DNA from: Frankia sp. AgB32
GTDB taxonomy: Bacteria; Actinomycetota; Actinomycetes; Frankiales; Frankiaceae
DNA: 51,359 bases
Reading direction: 5' to 3'
NCBI RefSeq assembly: GCF_023243045.1
Contig: NZ_JALKFX010000008.1
Location: 1 to 51,359 of the forward strand
The notes below the pieces were generated by a model. It had not been told where the DNA came from, did not search any database, and saw only the letters and a list, made by a program, of their open reading frames with translations. Position 1 is the stretch's first letter; every line of letters starts with the position of its first letter. The translations under genes were made by a program, and so were the position numbers. Shown here piece after piece: positions 22,295 through 30,736 of this stretch.

Positions 22295-22765
22295 GTGACC
22301 GAGCTCGAACGGTTCCCGGCGGCCACCGGGCCGATCCGCCCCCGGCGGCGCCGCGATCGGCGCGGTCGGGGCATCCGCGGCATGTTGCTGCCGCCGGACG
22401 TGCCTGCCTACGCGACCCGCGGCGACCGGTTCGACGACTTCGTCCTGGACGCGGTGGAACACCTGGATCACCGCTGGTCGGCGGAGCTGGCCGAGGTCGA
22501 GTTCGCGGTTGAGGACGTGCCGCCGGTGGCGGTCTCCGACGAGGAGATCCCGCTCGCCAGATTCCAGCCGGCGAACGGAAAGGGCCGGTCAGGCACCCCA
22601 CGGCGGATCGTGGTCTACCGCCGGCCGATCGAGGCGCGGGCGCTCGACGCGGAGGATCTCGCCGAGCTGGTGCTCGACGCGATCATCCACGAGGTGGCTG
22701 AGATGATGGGCGTCGATCCGGCAGTGATCGACCCGGAGGGCCATGGCTGGGGCGACGAGGAGTAG
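22295..22765 (+). CDS. Zincin-like metallopeptidase-family protein (DUF1025 type)
   Basis: A 156-residue protein. After an Arg-rich start it has 'PAYATRGDRFDDFVLDAVEH', 'VEFAVEDVPP' and 'RRIVVYRRPIEARA', all typical of the metallopeptidase family encoded next to DUF3499. The helix expected to carry the HExxH zinc motif here reads H-E-V-A-E-M-M-G, so the second histidine is a glutamate, and the family may not be an active peptidase in this organism. A -10 box six bases from GTG suggests a leaderless mRNA. It is followed by manA on the same strand after 54 bases. Confidence 0.85.
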   Translation: MTELERFPAATGPIRPRRRRDRRGRGIRGMLLPPDVPAYATRGDRFDDFVLDAVEHLDHRWSAELAEVEFAVEDVPPVAVSDEEIPLARFQPANGKGRSGTPRRIVVYRRPIEARALDAEDLAELVLDAIIHEVAEMMGVDPAVIDPEGHGWGDEE

Positions 22766-22819
22766 GCGGCGCCGACCGATCGGCGCCCGCCGCCACCGCA
22801 CGCCGCTGCGAGGGAGATC

Positions 22820-24103
22820 GTGACCAGGAACACCGCGTCCTCGACGCACCTAGGTGTGCCGCCGACACCCGGAAACTGCCAGGCCACACCGCCCCCGGCG
22901 ACCGTCGGCCCGGCCCGTCTGCTGGCGCTGCACGGCGCCGAGCAGGCCTACGCGTGGGGATCACCGACGGCCATTCCCGACCTGCTCGGCACGCCCGCCG
23001 ACGGTGACCCGGTCGCCGAGCTCTGGCTGGGCACCCATCCGGTGGCACCGGCGCTCGCCGAGGCGGACGGCGTCCGGCTGCCGGCCGCCGATCTGGTGGG
23101 TCCGCTGCCGTTTCTGCTGAAGGTGCTCGCGGCCGACAAGGCGTTGTCGCTGCAGGTGCATCCGGACCTGGATCAGGCCCGGGCGGGCTACGACGCCGAC
23201 GAGGCGGCCGGTCTGGCCGTGGACGGGCCCGAGCGGCGCTACCGGGATCGCAACCACAAGCCCGAGCTCGTCGTCGCGCTCACGCCCTTCCGGGCCCTTG
23301 CCGGTATGCGTGACCCGGCGCGCACCCTGGCGGTCGTAGCCGGGCTCGGCTCGCCCGCGCTGGCCGCGGCCTTCCGCCCGCTCGCCGACGATCCGCGCAG
23401 CGGCACCGCCACGGTGCTGCGAACCTTGTTGACCATGCCGGCCCAACCCGCCCGGGCGCTGGTCCGCGAGCTGATCACCGCCGCCGGACGGCTGCGCGGC
23501 GGCGAGAGCCCCACCGGCGTCGACGGGCCTCCGGACGATCTCGGCCGCGCCGCGGACCTGGTCGCCCGGCTGGCCGCCGCGCACCCGGGTGACGTGGGGA
23601 TCGCCGCCGCCCTGCTGCTCAACGACGTCACGCTGCGCCCGGGTGAGGGGCTGTTCCAGCCGGCCAGAATGCTGCACGCCTACGTCGCCGGCCTCGGCAT
23701 CGAAATCATGGCCACGTCCGACAACGTGCTGCGCGGCGGCCTGACCCCCAAGCACATCGACGTCGACGAGCTGCTTCGGATCCTCGACCCGACACCGGTC
23801 GCGGCGCCCCTGCTCACCCCGCGCACCCTGCGCGTCGGTCCCAGCGGTCTGCTGCGCGGCTGGGACGTCCCCGTCACCGACTTCGTCCTGACCGAGGCGG
23901 TGCTCGCCGGCGGCCGCCTCGCGGTGGGCCGTCCCACGGTGCTGCTGGTCGTCGACGGCGAGGTCGTGGCCGACGCGACCGCGGACGGGAAGCCCGTCGG
24001 CCCGCTCACCCTGCGCCGCGGCGCCTCCGCCCTGGTGACCGCCCCGGCGGAGGTCACTCTGACCGGACACGGCCGGGTGTTCCTCGCCGCCCACGGCGGC
24101 TGA
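22820..24103 (+). CDS. manA: Mannose-6-phosphate isomerase, type I
   Basis: It converts fructose-6-phosphate to mannose-6-phosphate, the entry step to GDP-mannose. The 427-residue cupin-type protein has the zinc-ligand segments 'LSLQVHPD' and 'RNHKPELVVAL', the 'AYAWGS' N-terminal motif and 'SDNVLRGGLTPKHIDVDELL', all standard for type I enzymes. GAGGGAG precedes the GTG start. The gene ends 48 bases from the convergent DUF5719 gene. Confidence 0.94.
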   Translation: MTRNTASSTHLGVPPTPGNCQATPPPATVGPARLLALHGAEQAYAWGSPTAIPDLLGTPADGDPVAELWLGTHPVAPALAEADGVRLPAADLVGPLPFLLKVLAADKALSLQVHPDLDQARAGYDADEAAGLAVDGPERRYRDRNHKPELVVALTPFRALAGMRDPARTLAVVAGLGSPALAAAFRPLADDPRSGTATVLRTLLTMPAQPARALVRELITAAGRLRGGESPTGVDGPPDDLGRAADLVARLAAAHPGDVGIAAALLLNDVTLRPGEGLFQPARMLHAYVAGLGIEIMATSDNVLRGGLTPKHIDVDELLRILDPTPVAAPLLTPRTLRVGPSGLLRGWDVPVTDFVLTEAVLAGGRLAVGRPTVLLVVDGEVVADATADGKPVGPLTLRRGASALVTAPAEVTLTGHGRVFLAAHGG

Positions 24104-24151
24104 GCGGACGCTCCCGCGGCGGTGGGCGTTCACCCGAGGGCGATCGGCCGA

Positions 24152-25864
24152 TCAACGGTAGGCAACCGCCGGATCGGCGACGACCGCGGGAACGTCAAGA
24201 ACGCGGGCCGCACCCGACAGCGGCACCACGGCCGACAGGATCCGCGGCAGCATGGCGCCGGCGGCCGGCCCGGCGCCGGCGGCCGGTGCCGCGCGGACGC
24301 CCGCACCGGGCATCGGCGCGGCGCCGGAGACGACCGTCGCCACCAGCGGCCCACCGACCGCGGAGAGGCTGCCCCCGCCCGGCCCGGTCGGCACGGGTAG
24401 CGCGGCGACGGAACCGGGCCGCAGCCGCACCTCCGCGCCGTCCAGCCAGGCCGTGACGGGCCCCAGGGGAGCGGTGAGGACGACGGCACCCGCCGCTCCC
24501 GGCGGCGTGGGTGGCACGGCGACGACGGCGTCCGGCGCGGTTCCGGCACCCGATGTGGGACCGTCCAGCCGGGACAGCCCGGTGCCGCGACCGTACGCAT
24601 CCAGGCCCTGGCCGCCCGAGGAGGACTGGATCCGGGTGGCGACGGCCCAGGTCCACACCCCGGGCCAGCCCGAGGCCACGCCCAGCCCGGCGACGACGGG
24701 GGCACCGGTGGCCGCGCCACCCGCCCCGGTGGCGGTCGACTCGACCAGGACCGCACTCGCCGCCCCGGCCGGCAACGGCGCCGGCACGGCGATCGCTCCA
24801 CCGGCCGGCACCCGCACCGCCTCCAAACCGACCGGAACACGCGAGCCGGCCTGGGTCAGCACGCTGACCCGGACGGTCGCCGCCCGGCCGGGGGCGGCGA
24901 GCGCCAGGGTGGCCGCCGGGGCGGGCGGCCCGACCGGCACGACGACGCCGCCGAGCAGCAGCCGGCTCGCCGGCGGCGCGGTCGCCGGGACGAACCGGGA
25001 GGCGGCGAACGGGCCGGCCGCGCTCGATCGGTCGCTCACCCAGACGAGCAGTCGGCCGGCGGTCACCTCGACGTCCAGGGCCGTCACGGTGGCTTCCGGG
25101 GCGAACGCGGCCAGCCGGCGGGTGAGCGTCCCCCCGGCGGGCACCGACACCTGGCGGGCGGGACCGGCCGGACCATCCGCGAACACCCGCACGGCGGCCT
25201 GGGAGGGCTGATCACTCAGGTTCGCGAACACGACGACCGGGTCGCGACCCGCCACGGTCGACGGACCCACGAACCAGGTCCGGGACGAGGCCGGAACGCA
25301 ACGGGCCCGCGCCGGACCGGCGCCGTCTCCCGGTGCCGTGACCGTGGCCGACAGTCCCGGCGCCAGCCGGTCGCGCGCGGCGACCTGTAGTGCGCCGTCA
25401 CGACCACCGCCCTCGACCGGCGGCAGCGTGAGCCGCCCGGCGCCGCGAGCGGTGCGAACCTCGCGGTCACCGGGCGCCACCGTCACGCGGCCGTCCGCCA
25501 GCCCGCCGGTGCGCACGTCCAGCCGAACGCCGCCGGCAGGCTCCAGCGGGTCGCCGGCGCCGGGCGGGGTCATCCCCAGATCGGGGCAGGCCAACGTCGC
25601 GGCCACGATCGGCCGGTCGTGCAGCGGCACCGGGCCGGGCCCCTCGTCGGCGAGGAACGCCGCGCCGATCCCGACGACGGCGAGCGGAAGGAGCACGAGG
25701 GCCGCGCCGCGCCGGCCCCGCACCCGGATCGTGGCCGGAGTCCGGCCCGCCGGTGCGGGCCCGGGCGCCGGGAGCCGGCGAGACCGGCGAGACCGGGTGG
25801 GGCTCACGGCGGGCGGGCCGGAGACGGCGGCCGGGTCCGGTGGCCTCGCGTCGGCCGGCGTCAC
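24152..25864 (-). CDS. DUF5719 membrane-anchored extracellular protein
   Basis: A 570-residue protein with a basic Pro/Arg-rich N-terminus, one membrane helix (about 54-72, 'AALVLLPLAVVGIGAAFLAD') and a long extracytoplasmic region rich in Ala, Val, Pro and Gly that looks like repeated beta-sandwich domains (DUF5719). Its GTG overlaps the stop of the large glycosyltransferase gene by GTGA. In actinobacteria this family follows that glycosyltransferase, so the two probably act together in envelope glycan export or assembly, which is an inference. No catalytic motif is visible. Confidence 0.8.
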   Translation of the reverse strand: MTPADARPPDPAAVSGPPAVSPTRSRRSRRLPAPGPAPAGRTPATIRVRGRRGAALVLLPLAVVGIGAAFLADEGPGPVPLHDRPIVAATLACPDLGMTPPGAGDPLEPAGGVRLDVRTGGLADGRVTVAPGDREVRTARGAGRLTLPPVEGGGRDGALQVAARDRLAPGLSATVTAPGDGAGPARARCVPASSRTWFVGPSTVAGRDPVVVFANLSDQPSQAAVRVFADGPAGPARQVSVPAGGTLTRRLAAFAPEATVTALDVEVTAGRLLVWVSDRSSAAGPFAASRFVPATAPPASRLLLGGVVVPVGPPAPAATLALAAPGRAATVRVSVLTQAGSRVPVGLEAVRVPAGGAIAVPAPLPAGAASAVLVESTATGAGGAATGAPVVAGLGVASGWPGVWTWAVATRIQSSSGGQGLDAYGRGTGLSRLDGPTSGAGTAPDAVVAVPPTPPGAAGAVVLTAPLGPVTAWLDGAEVRLRPGSVAALPVPTGPGGGSLSAVGGPLVATVVSGAAPMPGAGVRAAPAAGAGPAAGAMLPRILSAVVPLSGAARVLDVPAVVADPAVAYR

Positions 25865-28800
25865 GGCGTCCGTCCCGCCGACATCAGGGCCGGGTCCGCG
25901 GCGTCGGCGCGGCCGTCGGCCACGCCGACGGTGCCGGGGCTGTCGGCGTCGGGGCTGTCGGCGTCGGGGCTGTCGGTGCCGGGGCTGTCGGCGTCGGGGC
26001 TGTCGGCGTCGGGGCTGTCGGCGTCGGGGCTGTCGGCGTCCCGGCGAGACCGGCGCCACGACATCGCGACCGGCACCCCGGCCAGCAGCAGCAGGCCGAG
26101 CCCGCCGGCCTGCGCGAGCACCCGGTCGTGCGCCCGGCCGTCGGCCCTGGCCAACCGGATCGATCCGCCGCCGGGTGGCAGGTGGAAACCCGCGGCCCAG
26201 CCCCAGGCCCGGAAGGCGGGCAGCGGCCGGCCGTCGAGCCAGGCCTGCCAGCCGATTCCCGCCGGCACGGGGAGGACCAGGTCCCGCCCCCCGCGCGGCC
26301 CGGCCACGGAGACGTTCGCCAGCCGGCCGTCCGCGGGCAGCGCTCGCACCGAGGCAGGCGCGGCCGGCAGCCCGACGGCCCCCGGCGACTGCCCGGCCGC
26401 CGAGGGCGAGGATGCCCCGATCAGGAAGGCCGCGGGTCGGCCCGAGGCCGGCCCGGCCGCGGGTGCGGGCGGCGAGACCGTGGCGGGTGTCGGTCGACGG
26501 CCCGGCGAGGTCGACGGGTGCCAGAGCCACAGGCCCGCGCGGGTGTGCTCCTGGATCAGCGACGGACTGGCAGCCAACCGCTCGGCAAGATCGGCCGAGT
26601 CGCTCGTCGCCGGCACACCGACCGCGACGGCGCCGAGCAGTGGCAGCCAGCCGGCCGCCCGGTCCCCGCCGGCGGCGAGGTCGGTGGCGACGGCCGTCAG
26701 GAAGGACGCCGCCGGGCCGGGGGGTCGGAGCAGTCCGGCCGGGTAGCGGGCGCCGTCACCCGTCGCGAGGGTGTAGCGAACAGGCCCCGACCGCCCGGCG
26801 CGGTACAACACCAGCACGCTGGAGCCCGGCGGTTCGGTGCGCGTGCGGGCGAGCACCGCCCGCGCCACCGCCGACGAGCCGGTGGCGGACCAGGGCGCGA
26901 GGCTGGCCACCGGCGGGTCCGCGTCGGGATCGCCCGCACCGCCGGCCTCGGCCGACACTCCCCCGGCCGAACCGGCGTCGGCGGCGGCGACCACGGACGA
27001 TCGGCCCCAGGAGGTCGGGCTGCCCTGCCAGCTCGAGCCGGCCATGATCCGGTCGGCACCCAGGGCGGCCGGACCGACGACGACCAGCAGGGTCACCGGC
27101 AGGGCAGCGAACCGGCGGGAGCGTGACCGCGGGGCGACGGCTGCCGCGGCGAGCAGTGCACCGGCGATGACCAGGCCGTACTGCGGGCCGGCCCACCATG
27201 CCTCGGCGCCGGGGACGCGCTCGCCCGCATCGGCCGCCACCTGTGGCATGACCAGCACCGCGACCAGCCCCAGGAGCGCCAGCGACCAGCCGAGCCGAGC
27301 CGCCCGCCGCGCTGGCGCGGCCCCGCCGGCGCGGCCAGCCCGGCCGATCAGCCAACAGATCAGACAGCCGGCCAGCAGGCCGACGAGCGCGGCTTTCGGC
27401 CGCTGCCCGGCTCCCGCCAGCAACGGCAGGGACGCCTGCGGCAGGTGGGCCAGCGCGATGGCCGGCTCGGCTCGCATCCCCGCCGGCAGCACCAGGAGGA
27501 TCGGAAGCAGCGTCGCCGGCAGCACCGCGAGAACGTCCCACCACCGACGCCGGCCCACCAGCAGTGCGCCGGCGGCCAGCGCGCACCAGCTCAGCGGCGT
27601 CATCGACGGAGCGCAGGTGCCGAGCCCGACCAGACCGACGGCCAGCGCCCAGACGGCCCGCGCCCGGCTTGCGGGCCCGGCGGGGCTCCCGGCCAGGACC
27701 GTCCCGCCGGCGCGGAGCACCGCCGGCAGGATGATCAACGCGGCCACGGTGTCGGCCCGGCCGGCGACGACCGCGCCGCTCAGCGCCGGGCTGAGGCCGT
27801 AGGCCGCGGCCAGTCCGAACCGGACGACCGGGCGCGGGCGGAGCCGACCGAGCGTCCGGTACGCGCTCAGCCCGGCAAGCGCCGGGCCGAGCGCGAGCAG
27901 AAGCCAGACCGCGGCCGCCACCCGGCCGCCCAGCGCACTCGCAACGGCCGCGAGCAGCGCGGTCGCGGGCGGGACGGGCCCCGCGCCGGCCAGCGGGCCG
28001 GCCGGCTCGGCCACCCGGCCGGACCAGACCGCGACCCACAACTGGTGGACGTCCGCGGGCAGCGGCAGCCCGGCACCGAGCCCGTCCACCGGCATGCCGC
28101 GCATCGCGACGACACCGACGAGGGCGAGCAGGGCGGTGAGCGTCGCCGCGGCCCGCGCCGAACCCGGCCCGGGGGGAACGGCGGGCGCGGGGCGAGGCCG
28201 CCCACCGTTCACCACCGGCCGGGCGTCGTGGCCGTCGGCACCGCGTTCGGCGTCACCCTCACCATCGGCGGGGGTGCGGGGGGTGGGGATGACGGCGGGC
28301 GGCCGAGGCGCGGCTGGCCGGGCCGTGGCGGTTGCTGGCAGGTCGCCCCGGCGGGTACGCGACCGGCCGCGGGGAAACAGCCCCCGGACCACCCGGGCGG
28401 GCACCGCGCGGGTGGTCGCGGCCCGCCGGCGCAGGGCCACGAGCTGGCGTGGCCGGCTCAGCACGGCCCACGGCAGCGCGAGTTCGGACGCCGCCGCCCG
28501 CAGCCGCCCACGCAGCAGCAGGCCCAGCGCGCGCGGGCCGGACCCGAGCACGAGCGCGAGGACCGCGACGGGCAGCAGGGGCCAGGCCGGGTGCGCCAGC
28601 CGGATCCGCAGCGCCGCGACCCGCTGCGGCCACGCCGCGAGGTCGGCCGTCGCGCCGCCGCCGAAACAGGTCAACGAGGTCATGACGGCGGTGGGGACGA
28701 CCACGGTGCGCAACCCGGCCCGGGCGGCTCGCCAGCCGAGATCGATGTCGTGGCCGGCGTCGAGCTCGGGATCCAGGCCATCGAGTCGATGCCACGCCGC

Positions 28801-29433
28801 CGCGCGCACGAGCATGCCGGCACAGGCCACGGCGAGCACGTCCCGCGCGCCGTCATGCTGGCCGAGATCGACCTCTCCCGGCCGGATGCCGGTGCGGCGA
28901 CGGCCGGCACGGTCGACGCTGATCCCCGCCTCGAGCACGACGGGCGGCGCCGCCACGAGGGATCCGGCGCCACCGGACCGAGCGGGCGCGGACTGGCCGG
29001 CGCGCAGCTTGGGGCCGATGACGGCGGCGCCGGGATCGAGGCGGGCGTAGGCCAACAGGGTGCGCAGCGCGTCGGGCGCGGGCACGGCCGAGTCGTCGAG
29101 CAGCCAGAGGTAGCCCTCCGCCGGCGGCCCGCCGAGCCGGCCGAGACCGGCGGCGACCGCGACCGCCAGCCGGGTCCCGGCAGGCACCTCGACCTGTGCC
29201 GACGGACCGGCGGACCGGGGAGCACCCGGCCCGCCGCCGCCGATCCGGACATCGACGACCCTGAGGTCGACGGGTTGGTCAGGCGGCAGCTCCTGCGCCG
29301 CCAGGGCAGCGCGCAGGAGCGCGGCCGCGCCGGGAACACGGCCATGCACGCACACGACGGCCACCCAGGTGGTGGCTGCCTCGCCCCAGCCGGGCGGCGC
29401 CCCGGCGGGGCGCTGCGCGGCCTGGCCGCTCAT
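25861..29433 (-). CDS. Large glycosyltransferase: GT2 domain plus polytopic membrane region
   Basis: About 1190 residues. The N-terminal 250 residues resemble a GT-A family 2 transferase ('YLWLLDDSAVPAPDALRTLL', 'LGWRAARAGLRTVVVP'). The rest has roughly a dozen hydrophobic helices and a large extracytoplasmic domain, ending in one helix ('GGLGLLLLAGVPVAM') and a cytoplasmic tail of Asp-Ala-Asp-Ser-Pro repeats. The usual 'DxD' appears only as D-D-S, so catalysis is uncertain. I choose ATG 29433 (GGTGGGGG just upstream), but GTG 29454 is possible. It lies 9-30 bases after whiB and overlaps the DUF5719 gene, which suggests a whiB-led operon. Confidence 0.85.
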   Translation of the reverse strand: MSGQAAQRPAGAPPGWGEAATTWVAVVCVHGRVPGAAALLRAALAAQELPPDQPVDLRVVDVRIGGGGPGAPRSAGPSAQVEVPAGTRLAVAVAAGLGRLGGPPAEGYLWLLDDSAVPAPDALRTLLAYARLDPGAAVIGPKLRAGQSAPARSGGAGSLVAAPPVVLEAGISVDRAGRRRTGIRPGEVDLGQHDGARDVLAVACAGMLVRAAAWHRLDGLDPELDAGHDIDLGWRAARAGLRTVVVPTAVMTSLTCFGGGATADLAAWPQRVAALRIRLAHPAWPLLPVAVLALVLGSGPRALGLLLRGRLRAAASELALPWAVLSRPRQLVALRRRAATTRAVPARVVRGLFPRGRSRTRRGDLPATATARPAAPRPPAVIPTPRTPADGEGDAERGADGHDARPVVNGGRPRPAPAVPPGPGSARAAATLTALLALVGVVAMRGMPVDGLGAGLPLPADVHQLWVAVWSGRVAEPAGPLAGAGPVPPATALLAAVASALGGRVAAAVWLLLALGPALAGLSAYRTLGRLRPRPVVRFGLAAAYGLSPALSGAVVAGRADTVAALIILPAVLRAGGTVLAGSPAGPASRARAVWALAVGLVGLGTCAPSMTPLSWCALAAGALLVGRRRWWDVLAVLPATLLPILLVLPAGMRAEPAIALAHLPQASLPLLAGAGQRPKAALVGLLAGCLICWLIGRAGRAGGAAPARRAARLGWSLALLGLVAVLVMPQVAADAGERVPGAEAWWAGPQYGLVIAGALLAAAAVAPRSRSRRFAALPVTLLVVVGPAALGADRIMAGSSWQGSPTSWGRSSVVAAADAGSAGGVSAEAGGAGDPDADPPVASLAPWSATGSSAVARAVLARTRTEPPGSSVLVLYRAGRSGPVRYTLATGDGARYPAGLLRPPGPAASFLTAVATDLAAGGDRAAGWLPLLGAVAVGVPATSDSADLAERLAASPSLIQEHTRAGLWLWHPSTSPGRRPTPATVSPPAPAAGPASGRPAAFLIGASSPSAAGQSPGAVGLPAAPASVRALPADGRLANVSVAGPRGGRDLVLPVPAGIGWQAWLDGRPLPAFRAWGWAAGFHLPPGGGSIRLARADGRAHDRVLAQAGGLGLLLLAGVPVAMSWRRSRRDADSPDADSPDADSPDADSPGTDSPDADSPDADSPGTVGVADGRADAADPALMSAGRTP
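25931..26040 (-). repeat. 15-bp tandem array encoding Asp-Ala-Asp-Ser-Pro
   Basis: About seven units of a 15-bp sequence (plus strand GGGGCTGTCGGCGTC; one variant unit has GGTGCC) encode DADSP, with GTDSP variants, in the C-terminal tail of the large glycosyltransferase. The units are nearly identical, which implies recent expansion. Confidence 0.93.
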
Positions 29434-29463
29434 CCCCCACCGGACCCCGTCCACGGCCCCGGA

Positions 29464-30291
29464 TCAGACCGCTCGGCGGCGCTGTTTGCGTCGCTCCCGT
29501 TCGGACATGCCGCCCCAGATGCCGAACCGTTCGTCGTTCTCCAGCGCGTACTCCAGGCATTCGGGCCTGACCTCGCAGCCGGAGCAGATGCGCTTGGCCT
29601 CCCGGGTCGATCCGCCCTTCTCCGGGAAGAACGCCTCGGGGTCGGTCTGCGCGCACAGCGCGCGTTCCTGCCACTCCATCACCTCGCCGAACAGGTCGCC
29701 CAGCCCCAGATCAATCACTGAGGCGAGGGTGTCCCCCTCGACATCGGGATCAAGATCGCCCGCGAGGTCGTCGAGACCAGGATCGTCTCCGGCCAGCTCG
29801 GCGCCGGTGACGTCGTCGCGGACCACGTCGTCCCGGACCACGTCGTCCCGGACCACGTCGTCCCGGACCACGTCGTAGGCCCGGTCCTCATGGGTCGACT
29901 CGTGGACTGCCGGCTCGTCGTGGGCCAGACCGTCGTGGGCCAGACCGTGGCGGGTCGGATCCGCGGTGGCGGGCCCATCGCCGCGCTGGGCACCGATCAT
30001 CCGGTCGTCGACGCCGCCGAAGGTGTGGTCTTCGGCAGCCGGAACATCGGGACGGGCAAGCATGTCCACCCCCACCGGCCGCGGACGCACGGCAGGCGGG
30101 GCGACGGTGACCCGGTCCGGCGGTGCGGTCCGGGCTGATGGCACGGTGGTGGCGGACAGCGACGACTCCGGTGTGGCCTGTGTAGGCCGTTCAGTGAGCA
30201 CCCGCTCGGAGTGGTCACCGAACGGGTCATGCTCAGCGGGACGCTCGACGTCCGCGAGGACGGTGTGGACGCCCGCGTCGGTGTGCTCCAT
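29464..30291 (-). CDS. whiB: WhiB-family iron-sulfur regulator with a long acidic N-terminus
   Basis: WhiB (WhiB2/WhmD type) controls sporulation or division septation in actinobacteria. The C-terminal 80 residues have four cluster cysteines C213, C236, C239 and C245 (C-x22-C-x2-C-x5-C), 'GIWGGMSERERRKQRRRAV' and the basic tail. The usual protein is about 85-130 residues, but here about 200 residues precede the domain, acidic and partly repetitive (GLAHD twice, VVRDD four times). The start is well supported: GGAGGAG lies four bases before ATG. The same position next to the mannose genes holds whiB2 in mycobacteria (Rv3260c). A good promoter lies about 125 bases upstream. Confidence 0.93.
   Translation of the reverse strand: MEHTDAGVHTVLADVERPAEHDPFGDHSERVLTERPTQATPESSLSATTVPSARTAPPDRVTVAPPAVRPRPVGVDMLARPDVPAAEDHTFGGVDDRMIGAQRGDGPATADPTRHGLAHDGLAHDEPAVHESTHEDRAYDVVRDDVVRDDVVRDDVVRDDVTGAELAGDDPGLDDLAGDLDPDVEGDTLASVIDLGLGDLFGEVMEWQERALCAQTDPEAFFPEKGGSTREAKRICSGCEVRPECLEYALENDERFGIWGGMSERERRKQRRRAV
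29809..29880 (-). repeat. 15-bp tandem array encoding VVRDD in whiB
   Basis: Four units of GACCACGTCGTCCCG (plus strand, last one diverged) encode Val-Val-Arg-Asp-Asp at WhiB residues 141-160. The array is in frame. Confidence 0.93.
29917..29946 (-). repeat. 15-bp duplication encoding GLAHD in whiB
   Basis: GTCGTGGGCCAGACC occurs twice in direct succession and encodes Gly-Leu-Ala-His-Asp twice, about 20 residues before the VVRDD array in the same protein extension. Confidence 0.9.
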
Positions 30292-30422
30292 GGGACTCCT
30301 CCAGACCCGTCGCGGTGCGGTCGGCCACCCCCTGGGCGCCGGCGCACAGTGGCTGGTTCCACACCGGTCAGGCGTCGCACTACCGCACGAACCCCGCCAG
30401 CGAGGGGAATGACACGCCGGTA

Positions 30423-30451
30423 ATTACACGCTCCAGACTCGGCCGCGTCAA
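30423..30451 (-). promoter_or_regulatory. Candidate whiB promoter
   Basis: On the minus strand TTGACG, 17 bases and TGTAAT match the housekeeping-sigma consensus at five of six bases in each box. The leader to the whiB ATG would be about 125 bases. The rest of the 445-base whiB/fbiC gap is richer in A and T than its surroundings and contains a small inverted repeat (ACTAC/GTAGT) near 30700, but no gene that I can support. Confidence 0.6.
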
Positions 30452-30736
30452 CCCCACCAGCGCAACATCTTCTACAACCAGCGATCAGACCATAGCTCAC
30501 AGTCACTGCACACCATCGCCCAGGGTCCGGGCAACCACCCGATCGGTAACTGTGTGCAATCGCTACGGCGACGGTGTCCGCATTATGCCGCGCAACCAGA
30601 TCCGACATAAAGACCTAAACGGGCAACTTTGCGTCCGGTAAACGTGATGATCCCACCATTGCCGGACAACTCTTTTGGGCCCGCCGATCCGAACAACTAC
30701 TTACAGTAGTTTCGGGACTCGAAGACATGGCGGGTG

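Noticed and set aside
24142-24153. 12-bp palindrome GATCGGCCGATC between manA and the DUF5719 gene
   Set aside because: It overlaps a stop codon, has no loop suited to a terminator and is within chance expectation in GC-rich DNA.
25931-26040. Possible CRISPR-like array
   Set aside because: The units are contiguous 15-bp repeats with no spacers, within a coding frame.
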